In this document: positions 8,864 to 17,602 of the stretch, in pieces
Layout of the letters: every line of letters begins with the position of its first letter
Numbering within the stretch: the first letter of the stretch is position 1
Assembly (NCBI RefSeq): GCF_008831035.1
Contig: NZ_WAJR01000010.1
Location: 1-64,000, forward strand
DNA: 64,000 nt
DNA from: Ellagibacter isourolithinifaciens
GTDB taxonomy: Bacteria; Actinomycetota; Coriobacteriia; Coriobacteriales; Eggerthellaceae
Direction: 5' to 3'
The notes under the pieces: model-generated
What the model was told of the DNA's origin: nothing
What the model saw: only the letters and a program-made list of their open reading frames with translations
Databases searched by the model: none
Translations under genes and position numbers: made by a program

Positions 8864-9627
8864 AGGAGCATGCCCCCCGCCACCAGCACGGCAAGCATCG
8901 CGAGCTCGGCCCATTGCAGAAACCATCCGGCCAAATCCCCCGTCACCCCGCCGAAGCGGGACAGGGCAACATGGCGGTACCACGCGAGCGCCAAAAGCCC
9001 CGCCACCGCCATAAGGGCGCCGACGGCCTGAGCGCACGCGACCATCCCTGCAGCCGACGCCGCAGCGAAAGCGCAAAGCGGCACGACGATCGCCGCGCGC
9101 TTCTTCGCAGGCGAGAGCCCCACGGCCATGCCGTCCGCCCGCGCGGCGGGCCAGCATTCAACGGCGAGCCCCGAAAGCGCGCGGGAGAACACGAGCGAGC
9201 ACAGAAGCGCGAGGAACGCTCCCGCCGTAAGCGGCAGCGCGGTGAACAGGGAAAACTGCAGAATAAGGTACACGACAACACCGATGACCCCGAAGGCGCC
9301 CGCCCGCGGGTCGTGCATGATCTCGAGCTTTCGCTCGCGCGGGGCCCAGCTTGCAAGCGCATCGGAGGTGTCGCAGAGCCCGTCTAGGTGGATGCCTCCC
9401 GTCACCGCCACAGGCAGCGCCACGAGCACGGCCGCGACGATGGTCGCGGGCACGCCGAGCAGGTTCGCCACGTGCCCCCACGCCGTCATGAGGAAGCCTT
9501 CCGCAAGGCCCACCAGGGGAAACGCGGCAAGCGCATGGGTTAACCCGAAATCGGTCCAGGCCGATTTCGGGACGGGGATGCGCGAGAACGTGCCGAACGC
9601 CGCGCCGATCGCCTCCGCTATCTTCAC
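8860..9627 (-). CDS. cobS: Adenosylcobinamide-GDP ribazoletransferase (cobalamin synthase)
   Basis: Membrane enzyme joining adenosylcobinamide-GDP and alpha-ribazole (phosphate). The 255 residues show the family start FGTFSRIPVP, the acidic GGIHLDGLCDTSDAL metal site (usual form DGLADTADG), the HDPRAGAFG block and about six hydrophobic helices. The GTG start overlaps the cobU stop as GTGA. The longer upstream frame encodes only arginine-rich noise. It lies between cobU and the CobC fusion, so the lower-ligand steps are adjacent. Confidence 0.92.
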   Translation of the reverse strand: MKIAEAIGAAFGTFSRIPVPKSAWTDFGLTHALAAFPLVGLAEGFLMTAWGHVANLLGVPATIVAAVLVALPVAVTGGIHLDGLCDTSDALASWAPRERKLEIMHDPRAGAFGVIGVVVYLILQFSLFTALPLTAGAFLALLCSLVFSRALSGLAVECWPAARADGMAVGLSPAKKRAAIVVPLCAFAAASAAGMVACAQAVGALMAVAGLLALAWYRHVALSRFGGVTGDLAGWFLQWAELAMLAVLVAGGMLL

Positions 9628-10172
9628 CTTGTAGGTCCTTCGCCTTTCATCCACACGGGAATCCCGCATACCACTTCGACTGCGCGGTCGGCCAGCGCCG
9701 CCACGCCCGCGTTCACGCGCGCGAGCGCGCGCCTCCATGCCTCGGCCCCCTCATCGTAGCGCATCCCATCGGCGAACACGTCGACGGTGACCACCACCGT
9801 ATACGCAGCGGCCTGAGCGAGCCGTTCGATGCCTCCGAGCACCTCGCGCGCCGCAGCGTCGGGGTCACGTGGGGACAAGCCGCCTTCCGCGAAGAGCTCG
9901 TTCGCAACCAGGTTGCCCACGTCCTCCAAAAGAAGCGTGCAGCCGCGCGGAAGCCCGGGCACTGCGGCGCCCACGTCACGCGTGCGCTCGAGGGTGGAAA
10001 ACCCCTTGCCCTCGCGCAGCGCCCGATGGCGCGCGATGCGGCGGGCGCCCTCTTCCCCGAAGGGCTCCATCGTTGCCAGGTACACGCGGGGGCCGTCGTG
10101 CCCGAGGCACAGGGACTCGGCGTAGGCGCTCTTGCCGCTCGCGGCGGCGCCGATGACGAGCGTCACCGTCAT
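9624..10172 (-). CDS. cobU: Adenosylcobinamide kinase / guanylyltransferase
   Basis: Bifunctional CobU phosphorylates adenosylcobinamide and adds GMP. The 182-residue protein keeps the P-loop GAAASGKSAYAE, the RHRALREGKGFSTLE segment carrying the guanylylated histidine, and a C-terminal CGIPVWMKG. The usual EVGxGIVP motif is replaced by VDVFADGMR, so the protein is somewhat divergent. It is the more complete of two CobU-like domains in the operon; the other is fused to CobC two genes on. ATG overlaps the cobT stop (ATGA). Confidence 0.85.
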   Translation of the reverse strand: MTVTLVIGAAASGKSAYAESLCLGHDGPRVYLATMEPFGEEGARRIARHRALREGKGFSTLERTRDVGAAVPGLPRGCTLLLEDVGNLVANELFAEGGLSPRDPDAAAREVLGGIERLAQAAAYTVVVTVDVFADGMRYDEGAEAWRRALARVNAGVAALADRAVEVVCGIPVWMKGEGPTR

Positions 10173-11311
10173 TTCCCGGCCTCGAAATGCTCGTAAGCAG
10201 CCATGCCAGTCGCCGTGAACGTCTTCCCATCCCGGTACACGCGCAGCGCCGAATCCAGAAGGGGCAGATACGCCATGGCGCCCGCGCCCTCGCCCAAGTG
10301 CATGCCTGCGTCGAGGGGTACCTTTATGCCGAGCTCGCGAAGGAGCTCCTGGCTTGCGGGTTCGCTTGATGCGTGGGTGCCCACGAGGTAGCCCAAGGCG
10401 TTGGGGCACAGGCGCGCTGCGCACAGGGCCGCCGTGCAGGATATGACCCCGTCGAGGAGCGCCGGCGCCTTCGAGGCCGCGGCCCCCAGGTAGAAGCCGC
10501 ACATCGCCGCGATGTCGAAGCCGCCCACCTTCGAGAGCACGTCGATCGGGTCGGCGGGATCGGGCGAGTTCGCGTCGATAGCGCGCTCGACCACGTCGCG
10601 CTTGCGCGCGAGCGAGGCGTCCGAGAGCCCCGCGCCGCACCCGACGAGGCTCCGCGCGTCCGCCCGGAGGAGCACTGCGGCCACCGCCGCCGAGGTGGTC
10701 GTGTTGCCGATGCCCATCTCGCCCGCGGCGAGAAGGCGCACGCCGGCGCGGGCAAGCCCGCACGCGACGGCGATTCCGACCTCGATCGCGCGCACGGCCC
10801 CATCGCGAGACATAGCGGGGCCGTGCGCGATGTTGCCGCTCCCCCGCCGCACGTTCGCGCGCACCATGCGCGCGTCTTCTATGCCCCGGGCCATACCCAC
10901 GTCGACGGGCACGACCTCGGCACCCGCGAACGCCGCCATGCGGCAGGCGCTCGTGGCCCCCTCGCACATGTTGCGCGCGACGGCTCGCGTCACGTCTTGC
11001 CCGCTTTGCGACACGCCTTCGGCAACGACCCCGTTGTCGGAGAAGAATACCGCGAGCGCACGGGGAAACTCGGCCACCTCGGCGCTCCCCTGAGCTGCGG
11101 CGATACACGCGACGGCGTCCTCAAAGTCGCCCAATCCCCCCAAGGGGTGCGCGATGGAGTCCCACGCGGCGTACGCGGCGGCGCGGGCGCACTCGTCTGC
11201 GGGCGCAATCCGGGAGAGCGCGGCTTCGAGCACGGCGCCCGGCGCCGACGAGAACGCGCGCTCGACTTCCTCGCGGATGCAGGCAAGCGCGGTTTCGGTT
11301 GCTTCAGCCAT
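10169..11311 (-). CDS. cobT: Nicotinate-nucleotide-dimethylbenzimidazole phosphoribosyltransferase
   Basis: Activates the lower-ligand base as alpha-ribazole phosphate. In the 380 residues one sees VVFFSDNGVV-like AVFFSDNGVVAEGVS, LLAAGEMGIGNTTTSAA and the catalytic HLGEGAGAMAYLPLLD near the C-terminus, all hallmarks of CobT. The ATG at 11311 has GAGAGGAG before it and overlaps cbiA by 8 bp. Its presence shows that alpha-ribazole is built here, but no dimethylbenzimidazole synthesis gene (bluB or bza) is in the window. Confidence 0.93.
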   Translation of the reverse strand: MAEATETALACIREEVERAFSSAPGAVLEAALSRIAPADECARAAAYAAWDSIAHPLGGLGDFEDAVACIAAAQGSAEVAEFPRALAVFFSDNGVVAEGVSQSGQDVTRAVARNMCEGATSACRMAAFAGAEVVPVDVGMARGIEDARMVRANVRRGSGNIAHGPAMSRDGAVRAIEVGIAVACGLARAGVRLLAAGEMGIGNTTTSAAVAAVLLRADARSLVGCGAGLSDASLARKRDVVERAIDANSPDPADPIDVLSKVGGFDIAAMCGFYLGAAASKAPALLDGVISCTAALCAARLCPNALGYLVGTHASSEPASQELLRELGIKVPLDAGMHLGEGAGAMAYLPLLDSALRVYRDGKTFTATGMAAYEHFEAGK

Positions 11312-12686
11312 GCCGTCTCCTCTCTGCGAACGACGCTGCGGCAGACGCGAACGCGCGCGCAACGTCGGGGTTCGCAGGATAGTACACATGCGGGAAGCCC
11401 GCCACCAGGGACGGGGTGGTCGTCATGCACGGCCAGCCCTTGTCGCGCCGGGGCTTCTGCGCCCAGAAGTCGCCGCCCGGGCAGGTGGACTGCCAGTAGT
11501 GGAACTCGTGCGCGCGGATGCGTGTGCCGCGCGGCCCGTAGAGCCCGTCGCGTTGGGAAGTGAGCTCCACGTACCCGAAATGGGACAGCCTTCCCCCGTT
11601 CTCGCTTGCGCCCTCAAGGGCGCCCGCAACAGGCCAGCGCCGCCCCTCGCTATCGGCGATTTCGCGCTGCAGGTACAGAAACCCACCGCATTCGGCGACC
11701 GTCGGCATGCCGGATTCCACCGCGCGCCGCACCGCCTCGCGCATCGGCGCGTTCTCGGAGAGCTCCCGCGCATGGAGCTCCGGGTAGCCGCCCCCCAGAT
11801 AGAGGGCGCTTGTCCCCCGGGGCAACTCGCTATCACACAGGGGGCTGAAAAAGGCCAGTTCGCAACCCAGGTCCTCGAGCGCGCGCAAGTTCTCCTCGTA
11901 GTAGAACGAGAACGCCTCGTCACGCGCGACGGCGACGATGGGCCGCGCTCCCGCGATCGGCTCCAACCGGTAAGGTTCCTCGCGGATATCGGGTGCCGTC
12001 GCCGCTATTTCGAGCAAGCGGTCGACGTCGACGCTCTTTTCCACCAGCTCGGCCATCTTGTCGATGCGCGCGGAGAGCTGCTCGACCTCGTCGGCGGTCA
12101 CAAGCCCCAGATGCCGGCTTTCGAGCGAGAACGCCTCGTCGGCGGGGATATTCCCCAAAACCGCGACGCCCGTGTGCTTCTCGATCGCAGGCGCCGCGTA
12201 GGCGCAGGCAGCGGTGTTCGTCTTGTTCAGCACGACGCCGCGCACGTTCGCGCAAGGCAGGAACTCGGCGATGCCGCGGATTACGGCGGCGAGCGATAAA
12301 GACGCCCCGCGCCCGTTCACCACTAAAACGACCGGCGTTTCCGTGTCGCGCGCAACCTGGTAGCTGCTCGCGTCGGCCACGCCGGGCGCCATGCCGTCGT
12401 AGAAGCCCATGACCCCCTCGAGCACCGCGACATCCGCGCCCGCGGCGCCGCGTGCGAGCAGGGCGCGCAGCGTCGGGGCGTCGGTGAAGAAGCCGTCTAA
12501 GTTGCCCGAGCGCGCGCCCACGACGCGGCGATGAAAGAGCGGGTCAATGTAGTCGGGGCCGCATTTGAAGGCCGCGCATGCAAGGCCGCGGCGCGCGAGC
12601 GCGCGCAGGAGCGCGCACGTTACGACCGTCTTGCCGCTCCCGCTCGAGGGCGCAGCGACCATGAAGTGCGGGATGGACGTGCTCAC
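11304..12686 (-). CDS. cbiA: Cobyrinate a,c-diamide synthase
   Basis: Glutamine- and ATP-dependent amidation of the a and c side chains (CobB/CbiA). The 460 residues have the P-loop VAAPSSGSGKTVV, the KCGPDYIDPLFH block, LEGVMGFYDG, and a C-terminal glutaminase-like domain with YLGGGYPE, the cysteine motif AECGGFLYL and FHYW. The GTG start overlaps the cobL stop as GTGA. It is the early counterpart of cobQ, six genes downstream in the operon. Confidence 0.94.
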   Translation of the reverse strand: MSTSIPHFMVAAPSSGSGKTVVTCALLRALARRGLACAAFKCGPDYIDPLFHRRVVGARSGNLDGFFTDAPTLRALLARGAAGADVAVLEGVMGFYDGMAPGVADASSYQVARDTETPVVLVVNGRGASLSLAAVIRGIAEFLPCANVRGVVLNKTNTAACAYAAPAIEKHTGVAVLGNIPADEAFSLESRHLGLVTADEVEQLSARIDKMAELVEKSVDVDRLLEIAATAPDIREEPYRLEPIAGARPIVAVARDEAFSFYYEENLRALEDLGCELAFFSPLCDSELPRGTSALYLGGGYPELHARELSENAPMREAVRRAVESGMPTVAECGGFLYLQREIADSEGRRWPVAGALEGASENGGRLSHFGYVELTSQRDGLYGPRGTRIRAHEFHYWQSTCPGGDFWAQKPRRDKGWPCMTTTPSLVAGFPHVYYPANPDVARAFASAAASFAERRRHG

Positions 12687-14155
12687 CGGGCGCCGCCTTC
12701 CCCACCTGCGGCGTTGCAGTTAGCAAGCGAGACCACCTCAACGAATGGGTTCCCCTCGGCAGAGGGGTCCTCCCCGACAGGCGACTCAGCAAGCGCTCCG
12801 ACTTCGGCAAGCTCCTCGGCATCCGCGCCCGCACCACGCGCGCTGACGAGGAACACGGGGTTTTGCGCCTTCATAAGATGGTGCGAGCCTACAGCCTCGG
12901 CGCGAGCGGCCGACACCTGGCACGCCTCGAACCCCTTAAAGCGCGAACCCGAGAGGAGCGCGCACGCCTCGGTGAGCGTCTCAACGGTGACGCATGGCAC
13001 GCACAGGCGAACCTGCGAGTTCTTCTCGAGCGCCGCCTCCACGATGGAGGGAAGCTCGCCCGCGCTCCCGCCGACGAACACGGCGTCGGGGGCGGGCAGT
13101 TTCGCGAGCGCTTCGGGGGCGACACCGGGGACCGCATGCACGTTGCCGCACCCGAATGCATCCGCGTTCTCTCGGATGAGCCGCACGCCGGCCGCGTTGC
13201 GCTCGACCGCCCATACCGACCCCGCTCGCGCGACGAGCGCCGCCTCGATCGACACGCTCCCCGTGCCGGCGCCGACGTCCCACACGGTGTCGGTCGCGGT
13301 AAGGCGCAGCTTCGCGAGCGCGACGGCGCGCACCTCCTGCTTGGTCATAGGAACGTCGCCGCGGATGAAGAGCTCGTCGGGAATGCCCGAGGAAGCGTAC
13401 GGCCAGCGGGAGCTCGCGGCGCGGGATGCGCCCGCAGAGTCCGCCGCGGAAGAAGCCGCCGCGGGCGCAGACGCGCCGGCCGGCGCCTCGGAGGCTGCGC
13501 TAGAGCCCGCGGGCGACCCGGCGCCGCCTGCGAACTCGATAAGCATCACGTTCAAGTCGTCGAACGTCTGACCTGCGATTTCAATTGCGGTCGCGCAGGT
13601 GATGCGCTCGTCGGGGTACGACAGGCGCTCGGCCACCGTCACGCGCGCGTCCCCGAAGCCCGCCTGCACAAGCTCGCCCGAAAGCCGCGAGGGGTCTTCC
13701 CCACCCGACGTGGCGAGGAAGAGCTCACCTGCGCGCTCGGCCTCGGCCACGATGTCGCACGCCACGCCGTGAGCGCTCGCGAAGCGCCAATCCTGCCAGG
13801 GACGCGCGAGGCGCGCGGCGAGATACGACGCTGAGCTTATGCCGGGAATGACGCGCACGTCCACCTGCGCGTCGCCGGAGAGCGCCTCCACCAGGCGGCG
13901 CGCGCCGCTGAACAGCCCCACATCGCCCGTCATCACGACCGCGGCGCGCTGCCACGACGCCGCATCGGTGAGCGCGGCGACGATGTCCGCCGTCTTCACG
14001 AGCTCGCATCTCACCACGTCGGGCGGCACATCGATGCCGGCAAGCGCGCGATGGGCGCCGATGACCACGTCGGCGATGTCGATCGCGTCGAGCGCCGCGC
14101 GCGAGAGCAAGTCGGGGTTTCCGGGCCCCGCCCCGATGATCGCTACCTTTCGCAT
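12683..14155 (-). CDS. cobL: Precorrin-6Y C5,15-methyltransferase (decarboxylating), CbiE-CbiT fusion
   Basis: Methylates C-5 and C-15 and removes the C-12 acetate carboxyl. Residues 1-209 form a CbiE tetrapyrrole methyltransferase (IIGAGPGNPDLLS, MTGDVGLFSGA, VIPGISSASY). Residues 251-440 form CbiT with the SAM motif DVGAGTGS (293-300). They are joined by a low-complexity alanine/serine linker (about 210-250). Fusions of this kind are usual in actinobacteria. About 30 acidic residues end the protein. ATG at 14155 lies 13 bases inside cobJ. Confidence 0.92.
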   Translation of the reverse strand: MRKVAIIGAGPGNPDLLSRAALDAIDIADVVIGAHRALAGIDVPPDVVRCELVKTADIVAALTDAASWQRAAVVMTGDVGLFSGARRLVEALSGDAQVDVRVIPGISSASYLAARLARPWQDWRFASAHGVACDIVAEAERAGELFLATSGGEDPSRLSGELVQAGFGDARVTVAERLSYPDERITCATAIEIAGQTFDDLNVMLIEFAGGAGSPAGSSAASEAPAGASAPAAASSAADSAGASRAASSRWPYASSGIPDELFIRGDVPMTKQEVRAVALAKLRLTATDTVWDVGAGTGSVSIEAALVARAGSVWAVERNAAGVRLIRENADAFGCGNVHAVPGVAPEALAKLPAPDAVFVGGSAGELPSIVEAALEKNSQVRLCVPCVTVETLTEACALLSGSRFKGFEACQVSAARAEAVGSHHLMKAQNPVFLVSARGAGADAEELAEVGALAESPVGEDPSAEGNPFVEVVSLANCNAAGGEGGAR

Positions 14156-14889
14156 GGAATCTCCCGATACCCGCGCGGCGTGACCATACGGCCGCCTACG
14201 CGCTTCGTGTCCGCGTTGCCGACGAACACGGTGGTGAACATGTCGGCGTCGAACTCCCCCAGCTCGGAGAGCCTGCACATGCCCGACTGCTGCCCCTCGC
14301 GCCCGATGTTGCGTACCCAGCCGCAGAGCGTGTCGGGGGCCTTCCATTCGAGCATAATCTTCGCCGCGCGCGAGAGCCTGTCGGCGCGCTTTCTGCTGCG
14401 CGGGTTGTACAAACAGATGCAGAAGTCGGCGCTCGCCACGGCGGTGAGCCTGCGCTCGATGACCTCCCACGGCGTGAGCAGGTCGGAGAGCGACACGACC
14501 GCGAAGTCGTGGGCAAGCGGGGCGCCGAGCACCGCCGACCCGCTCTGAGCCGCGGTGGCCCCGGCGATAACTTCCACGTCTACATCGGGGTAGTCCTCCG
14601 CAAGCTCCAGCACGGGGCTCGCCATGCCGTACACGCCCGCGTCACCGCTGCACACGAGCGCCACGGCTTCTCCGCTCTGCGCGCGCGAAAGCGCCAGGCG
14701 GCACCGTTCGACCTCGTGCATCATCGGCGTCGCGAGATGCGCCGCGTCGGGCACGGCGGCGAGCGCGAGCTCCACGTATTTCGTGTACCCCACAACGATG
14801 TCGGCCGCCTCGAGCGCGCGCCGGGCCGCAATCGTCATGCCGTCGGGGCCGCCCGGGCCGATCCCCACCACGAAGAGCTTTCCCATCAC
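14143..14889 (-). CDS. cobJ: Precorrin-3B / cobalt-precorrin-3 C17-methyltransferase
   Basis: Ring-contracting methyltransferase (CbiH/CobJ). The 248 residues hold the expected blocks: VVGIGPGGPDGMT, VALVCSGDAGVYGMA, VIAGATAAQSGSAVLGAPL, CLYNPRSRKR and VGNADT. Only the methyltransferase domain is present, with no extra Fe-S domain, as in anaerobic CbiH. The start is either GTG at 14889 (GTGA overlap with cbiG) or the ATG just after it. It precedes cobL. Confidence 0.92.
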   Translation of the reverse strand: MMGKLFVVGIGPGGPDGMTIAARRALEAADIVVGYTKYVELALAAVPDAAHLATPMMHEVERCRLALSRAQSGEAVALVCSGDAGVYGMASPVLELAEDYPDVDVEVIAGATAAQSGSAVLGAPLAHDFAVVSLSDLLTPWEVIERRLTAVASADFCICLYNPRSRKRADRLSRAAKIMLEWKAPDTLCGWVRNIGREGQQSGMCRLSELGEFDADMFTTVFVGNADTKRVGGRMVTPRGYREIPCER

Positions 14890-16019
14890 CGCTCCTTAAA
14901 CGAAAGTTCGATGGTTACCTTGGAAAACGCGACGGTCACGCCGCCGTGAGCGAGCTTCGGGAAGATAAGTTTGCCCCCGTCCGCGAGCGCCGCGCGCTCG
15001 CACACGTTGTCGACCCCCACCGTCGCGCGCACGAAATCAGATGGCGAAACGCTGCCTTCGACCTGCGACAACTCCTCTGCGGAATACGTCGCAAGCGGGA
15101 TATTGCGCGCGCGGCAGAAGGCGAGCAGACCCTCCTCGTGCGCCTTCACGTCGATCGTCGCCGCCTCGCGCACGGCCGAAGGCGAGATACCCGCCTGCCC
15201 GCACGCGAGAAGAAACGCCTCCTCGATCGCTTCGGCGCACGCACCGCGACGGCACCCTATGCCCGCAACGATGCAGGGCACGACAAGGCGAAGTGGCTCG
15301 GGCGCAGGTGCCTGTGCCCGCACGCCCGCCGGCTTCCCCGTCTCACCGGCGGGCACGACCTCGCCCGTTGTCTCCGCCGCGCGAACGGACGCACCTGCAT
15401 TCGCGCCAGCGAACGGCGACACGACGATATCGGTCCGAGCTCGGTCGGACGCAATGTCAACCCCCTCAGGCGGCTGTCCCGAAATCGGCATGTCGGAATA
15501 GAGCGCCACGCGCCCGCCCGAAAGCAGCCGCGCCGACACTCGCTTGATGGCCTCGGGATTCGAAACGGCGAGCCCCGCACAGCGCGCCCACGTATCCACC
15601 GCCCACACGCCGCGGACGTCGGTCGCCGTGGTGATGACGGGGATGGCCCCTGCCGCGCGTGCCACAGTTTGCGCAAGCTCGTTCGCACCGCCCAAATGCC
15701 CCGACAAAAGCGGGACGGCAAAGCGCCCCGCCTCGTCGATCACCACAACCGCGGGATCGTTTGCCTTCGAGGCGACATGCGGCGCGATCGCCCGCACGGC
15801 GATGCCCGCCGCGCCCACGAACAGAATCGCGTCCGACGCTTCCCACGCGAGCGTCGTCCATGCGCGCAGGTCGGCCTTCCCCTCGCCGAACCCGCACGAA
15901 ACGGAAACGTCCCAGCTAGGGTCATCTTCACCTGTCTGCGCGCAATCGGAAAGCGCGCGTGCGGTGCGCTCCGCCAACGCATACCCCCTCTCAGTGAACG
16001 CTATGCAGGAAACCCTCAT
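14886..16019 (-). CDS. cbiG: Cobalt-precorrin-5A hydrolase
   Basis: Opens the delta-lactone and releases acetaldehyde, a step specific to the oxygen-independent route. The 377 residues show the N-terminal LFVGAAGIAVRAIAPHV and LLSGHLGGANELA blocks and the C-terminal GIGCRRGACAEAIEEA domain. A proline/alanine-rich spacer (about 205-240) separates the two parts. ATG directly follows the cbiL stop. Together with cbiD and cbiK it marks an early-cobalt, anaerobic pathway. Confidence 0.93.
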   Translation of the reverse strand: MRVSCIAFTERGYALAERTARALSDCAQTGEDDPSWDVSVSCGFGEGKADLRAWTTLAWEASDAILFVGAAGIAVRAIAPHVASKANDPAVVVIDEAGRFAVPLLSGHLGGANELAQTVARAAGAIPVITTATDVRGVWAVDTWARCAGLAVSNPEAIKRVSARLLSGGRVALYSDMPISGQPPEGVDIASDRARTDIVVSPFAGANAGASVRAAETTGEVVPAGETGKPAGVRAQAPAPEPLRLVVPCIVAGIGCRRGACAEAIEEAFLLACGQAGISPSAVREAATIDVKAHEEGLLAFCRARNIPLATYSAEELSQVEGSVSPSDFVRATVGVDNVCERAALADGGKLIFPKLAHGGVTVAFSKVTIELSFKER

Positions 16020-16424
16020 CTAGCGCACCACCATCGTCGAGAAGTAGCTGCCCCGATCGGGCACATCGTCGAGCGAGCGGTACACGCGCTCGCCCGGAAG
16101 CCCACAGTCCTCTACGAGCTCGGCACCGTCGAAGGCGCCCTCCTCGCGAAGGATGCGCTTCGTGTCCGCAAGCGAGCGGCGCGCCTTCATGACCACCTTC
16201 GTCCCCGGCCAGCCGATTGCGCGGCGCACGTCGTCGTAGCCGCCGGGCACGATGTGCAGAGGCGACGACATCTCGGGCGTGAGGTCGAGCGCGACCATGA
16301 CCCCGTCCGCCGTCTGCGGTGCGGCGATGACCGGACACGATTCGATTGTGCGGACGGCCTTGACCGTGAGCAGCTCGGGGTCGCCAGGCCCCGTGCCCAC
16401 CCCGTACAGCACGCCTTTACTCAT
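16020..16424 (-). pseudogene. cbiL: Precorrin-2 C20-methyltransferase, internally deleted
   Basis: The first 47 or so residues (LYGVGTGPGDPELLTVKAVR and on) are the intact N-terminus of CbiL/CobI, and the last 85 (PLHIVPGGYDDVRRAI to SYFSTMVVR) the intact C-terminus. At 134 residues the protein is about 100 shorter than the family norm (230-250). The missing middle normally carries the GDPxxYST and PGVxSF SAM-binding blocks, so methyltransfer should be impossible. The deletion keeps the frame, and ATGAGTAA overlap with cbiD and the abutting cbiG start are intact. A recent deletion or an assembly collapse are both possible. Confidence 0.8.
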
Positions 16425-17601
16425 ACGTCGCCCCCAATTCCCCGATAACTGCATCGGCGCCCGACGTGCGGAAAAGCTCGCGGCGCTCGGCGTCGAACAC
16501 GACCGCGGCGATGTCGCATGCGCCCGCCGCGCGGCGGCGCAACCTGTCCTCGATTGCCGCAGCGAGCGAGGCGCGCACAGCGTCCCCCACGCCGGCGGCC
16601 TCGATTACCTCGAGCGCCGCCGTGGTCGTGACCGACGACATGATCTCGCGCACGGTCTTCGCGCCCGCGCCGGCCAAGGCCGCGTGGGCGGCCAGAATCT
16701 CCGCGCGGCAGTCGGCGGTACGCGAATGGGTGTCCATGATGCCGCCCGCGACCTTCACCAGCTTGCCGATGTGTCCCACAAGAAGGACATTGGTAAATCC
16801 CTCGCGAACGCAGCAATCGATCGCATCGCCCACGAAGTTGGAGATGACGACCACCGGCGCACCGTTTAGGTGGAAATGCCCCGAGATGAACTGCTCGCCG
16901 TAGTTGCCGGGCGTGAGCACGACTCCGCGCCGCCCCATAGCCGCATGCTGCCGGATCTCGAGCTCGATGCTGTCGCGCAAGGCAGCGAGGCTGCGCGGCT
17001 CGACGATGCCCGTCGTGCCCAGGATGGAGATGCCGTCCTCTATCCCCAGGTGCGGGTTGAAGGTCTTTTCGGCAAGGGCAACACCCTCGGGTACCGAAAT
17101 CGTCACAGCAATATTTCCAGAAAAGCCGTGCGCGGCGCACACCTCGCGCACCGCCGAAGTGATCATCGCGCGCGGCGTCGCGTTGATGGCGGCCGCCCCC
17201 ACCGGCTGCTCGAGCCCGGGCAACGTCACGCGCCCCACGCCCACGCCGCCATCGACGGAAACTTCCGATTCGCGCGCGGGCGCGCCCTTGCTGCCCGCAG
17301 CGCCCGTGCCCGACCCCGCATGTTCCACGCGCGCGTACACGAGCACGCCGTCGGTCACATCGGCATCGTCGCCTGCGTCCTTTCGCACGGCGCACTGGGC
17401 GCACCCCTCGCCGATGCATGCGTCGACCACGTCCGCCTCGACGGGCAGCCCGCCGGGGGTGACGATCGACACGCGGCCGACGGGCTTTCGTGACAAGAGC
17501 ATCTCGCAGGCCGCCTTCGCCGCGAGCGCGGCGCAACTCCCCGTGGTGTAACCGCAGCGCAGGCGGGTCGTCCCGGTATATATGTAGTGCTCGAAGGCCA
17601 C
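16417..17601 (-). CDS. cbiD: Cobalt-precorrin-5B C1-methyltransferase
   Basis: SAM-dependent methylation at C-1 in the anaerobic pathway. The 394-residue protein begins with the diagnostic LRCGYTTGSCAALAAKAA and contains ISVPEGVALAEKTFNPHLG, ISILGTTGIVEP, TPGNYGEQF and VLLVGHIGKLVKVAGGIMDTHS. A glycine/serine-rich insertion of about 25 residues lies near position 120. GTG at 17601 follows the cobM stop by one base; the longer frame upstream is cobM antisense-frame noise. The end overlaps the truncated cbiL. Confidence 0.94.
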   Translation of the reverse strand: MAFEHYIYTGTTRLRCGYTTGSCAALAAKAACEMLLSRKPVGRVSIVTPGGLPVEADVVDACIGEGCAQCAVRKDAGDDADVTDGVLVYARVEHAGSGTGAAGSKGAPARESEVSVDGGVGVGRVTLPGLEQPVGAAAINATPRAMITSAVREVCAAHGFSGNIAVTISVPEGVALAEKTFNPHLGIEDGISILGTTGIVEPRSLAALRDSIELEIRQHAAMGRRGVVLTPGNYGEQFISGHFHLNGAPVVVISNFVGDAIDCCVREGFTNVLLVGHIGKLVKVAGGIMDTHSRTADCRAEILAAHAALAGAGAKTVREIMSSVTTTAALEVIEAAGVGDAVRASLAAAIEDRLRRRAAGACDIAAVVFDAERRELFRTSGADAVIGELGATYE

Positions 17602-17602
17602 G

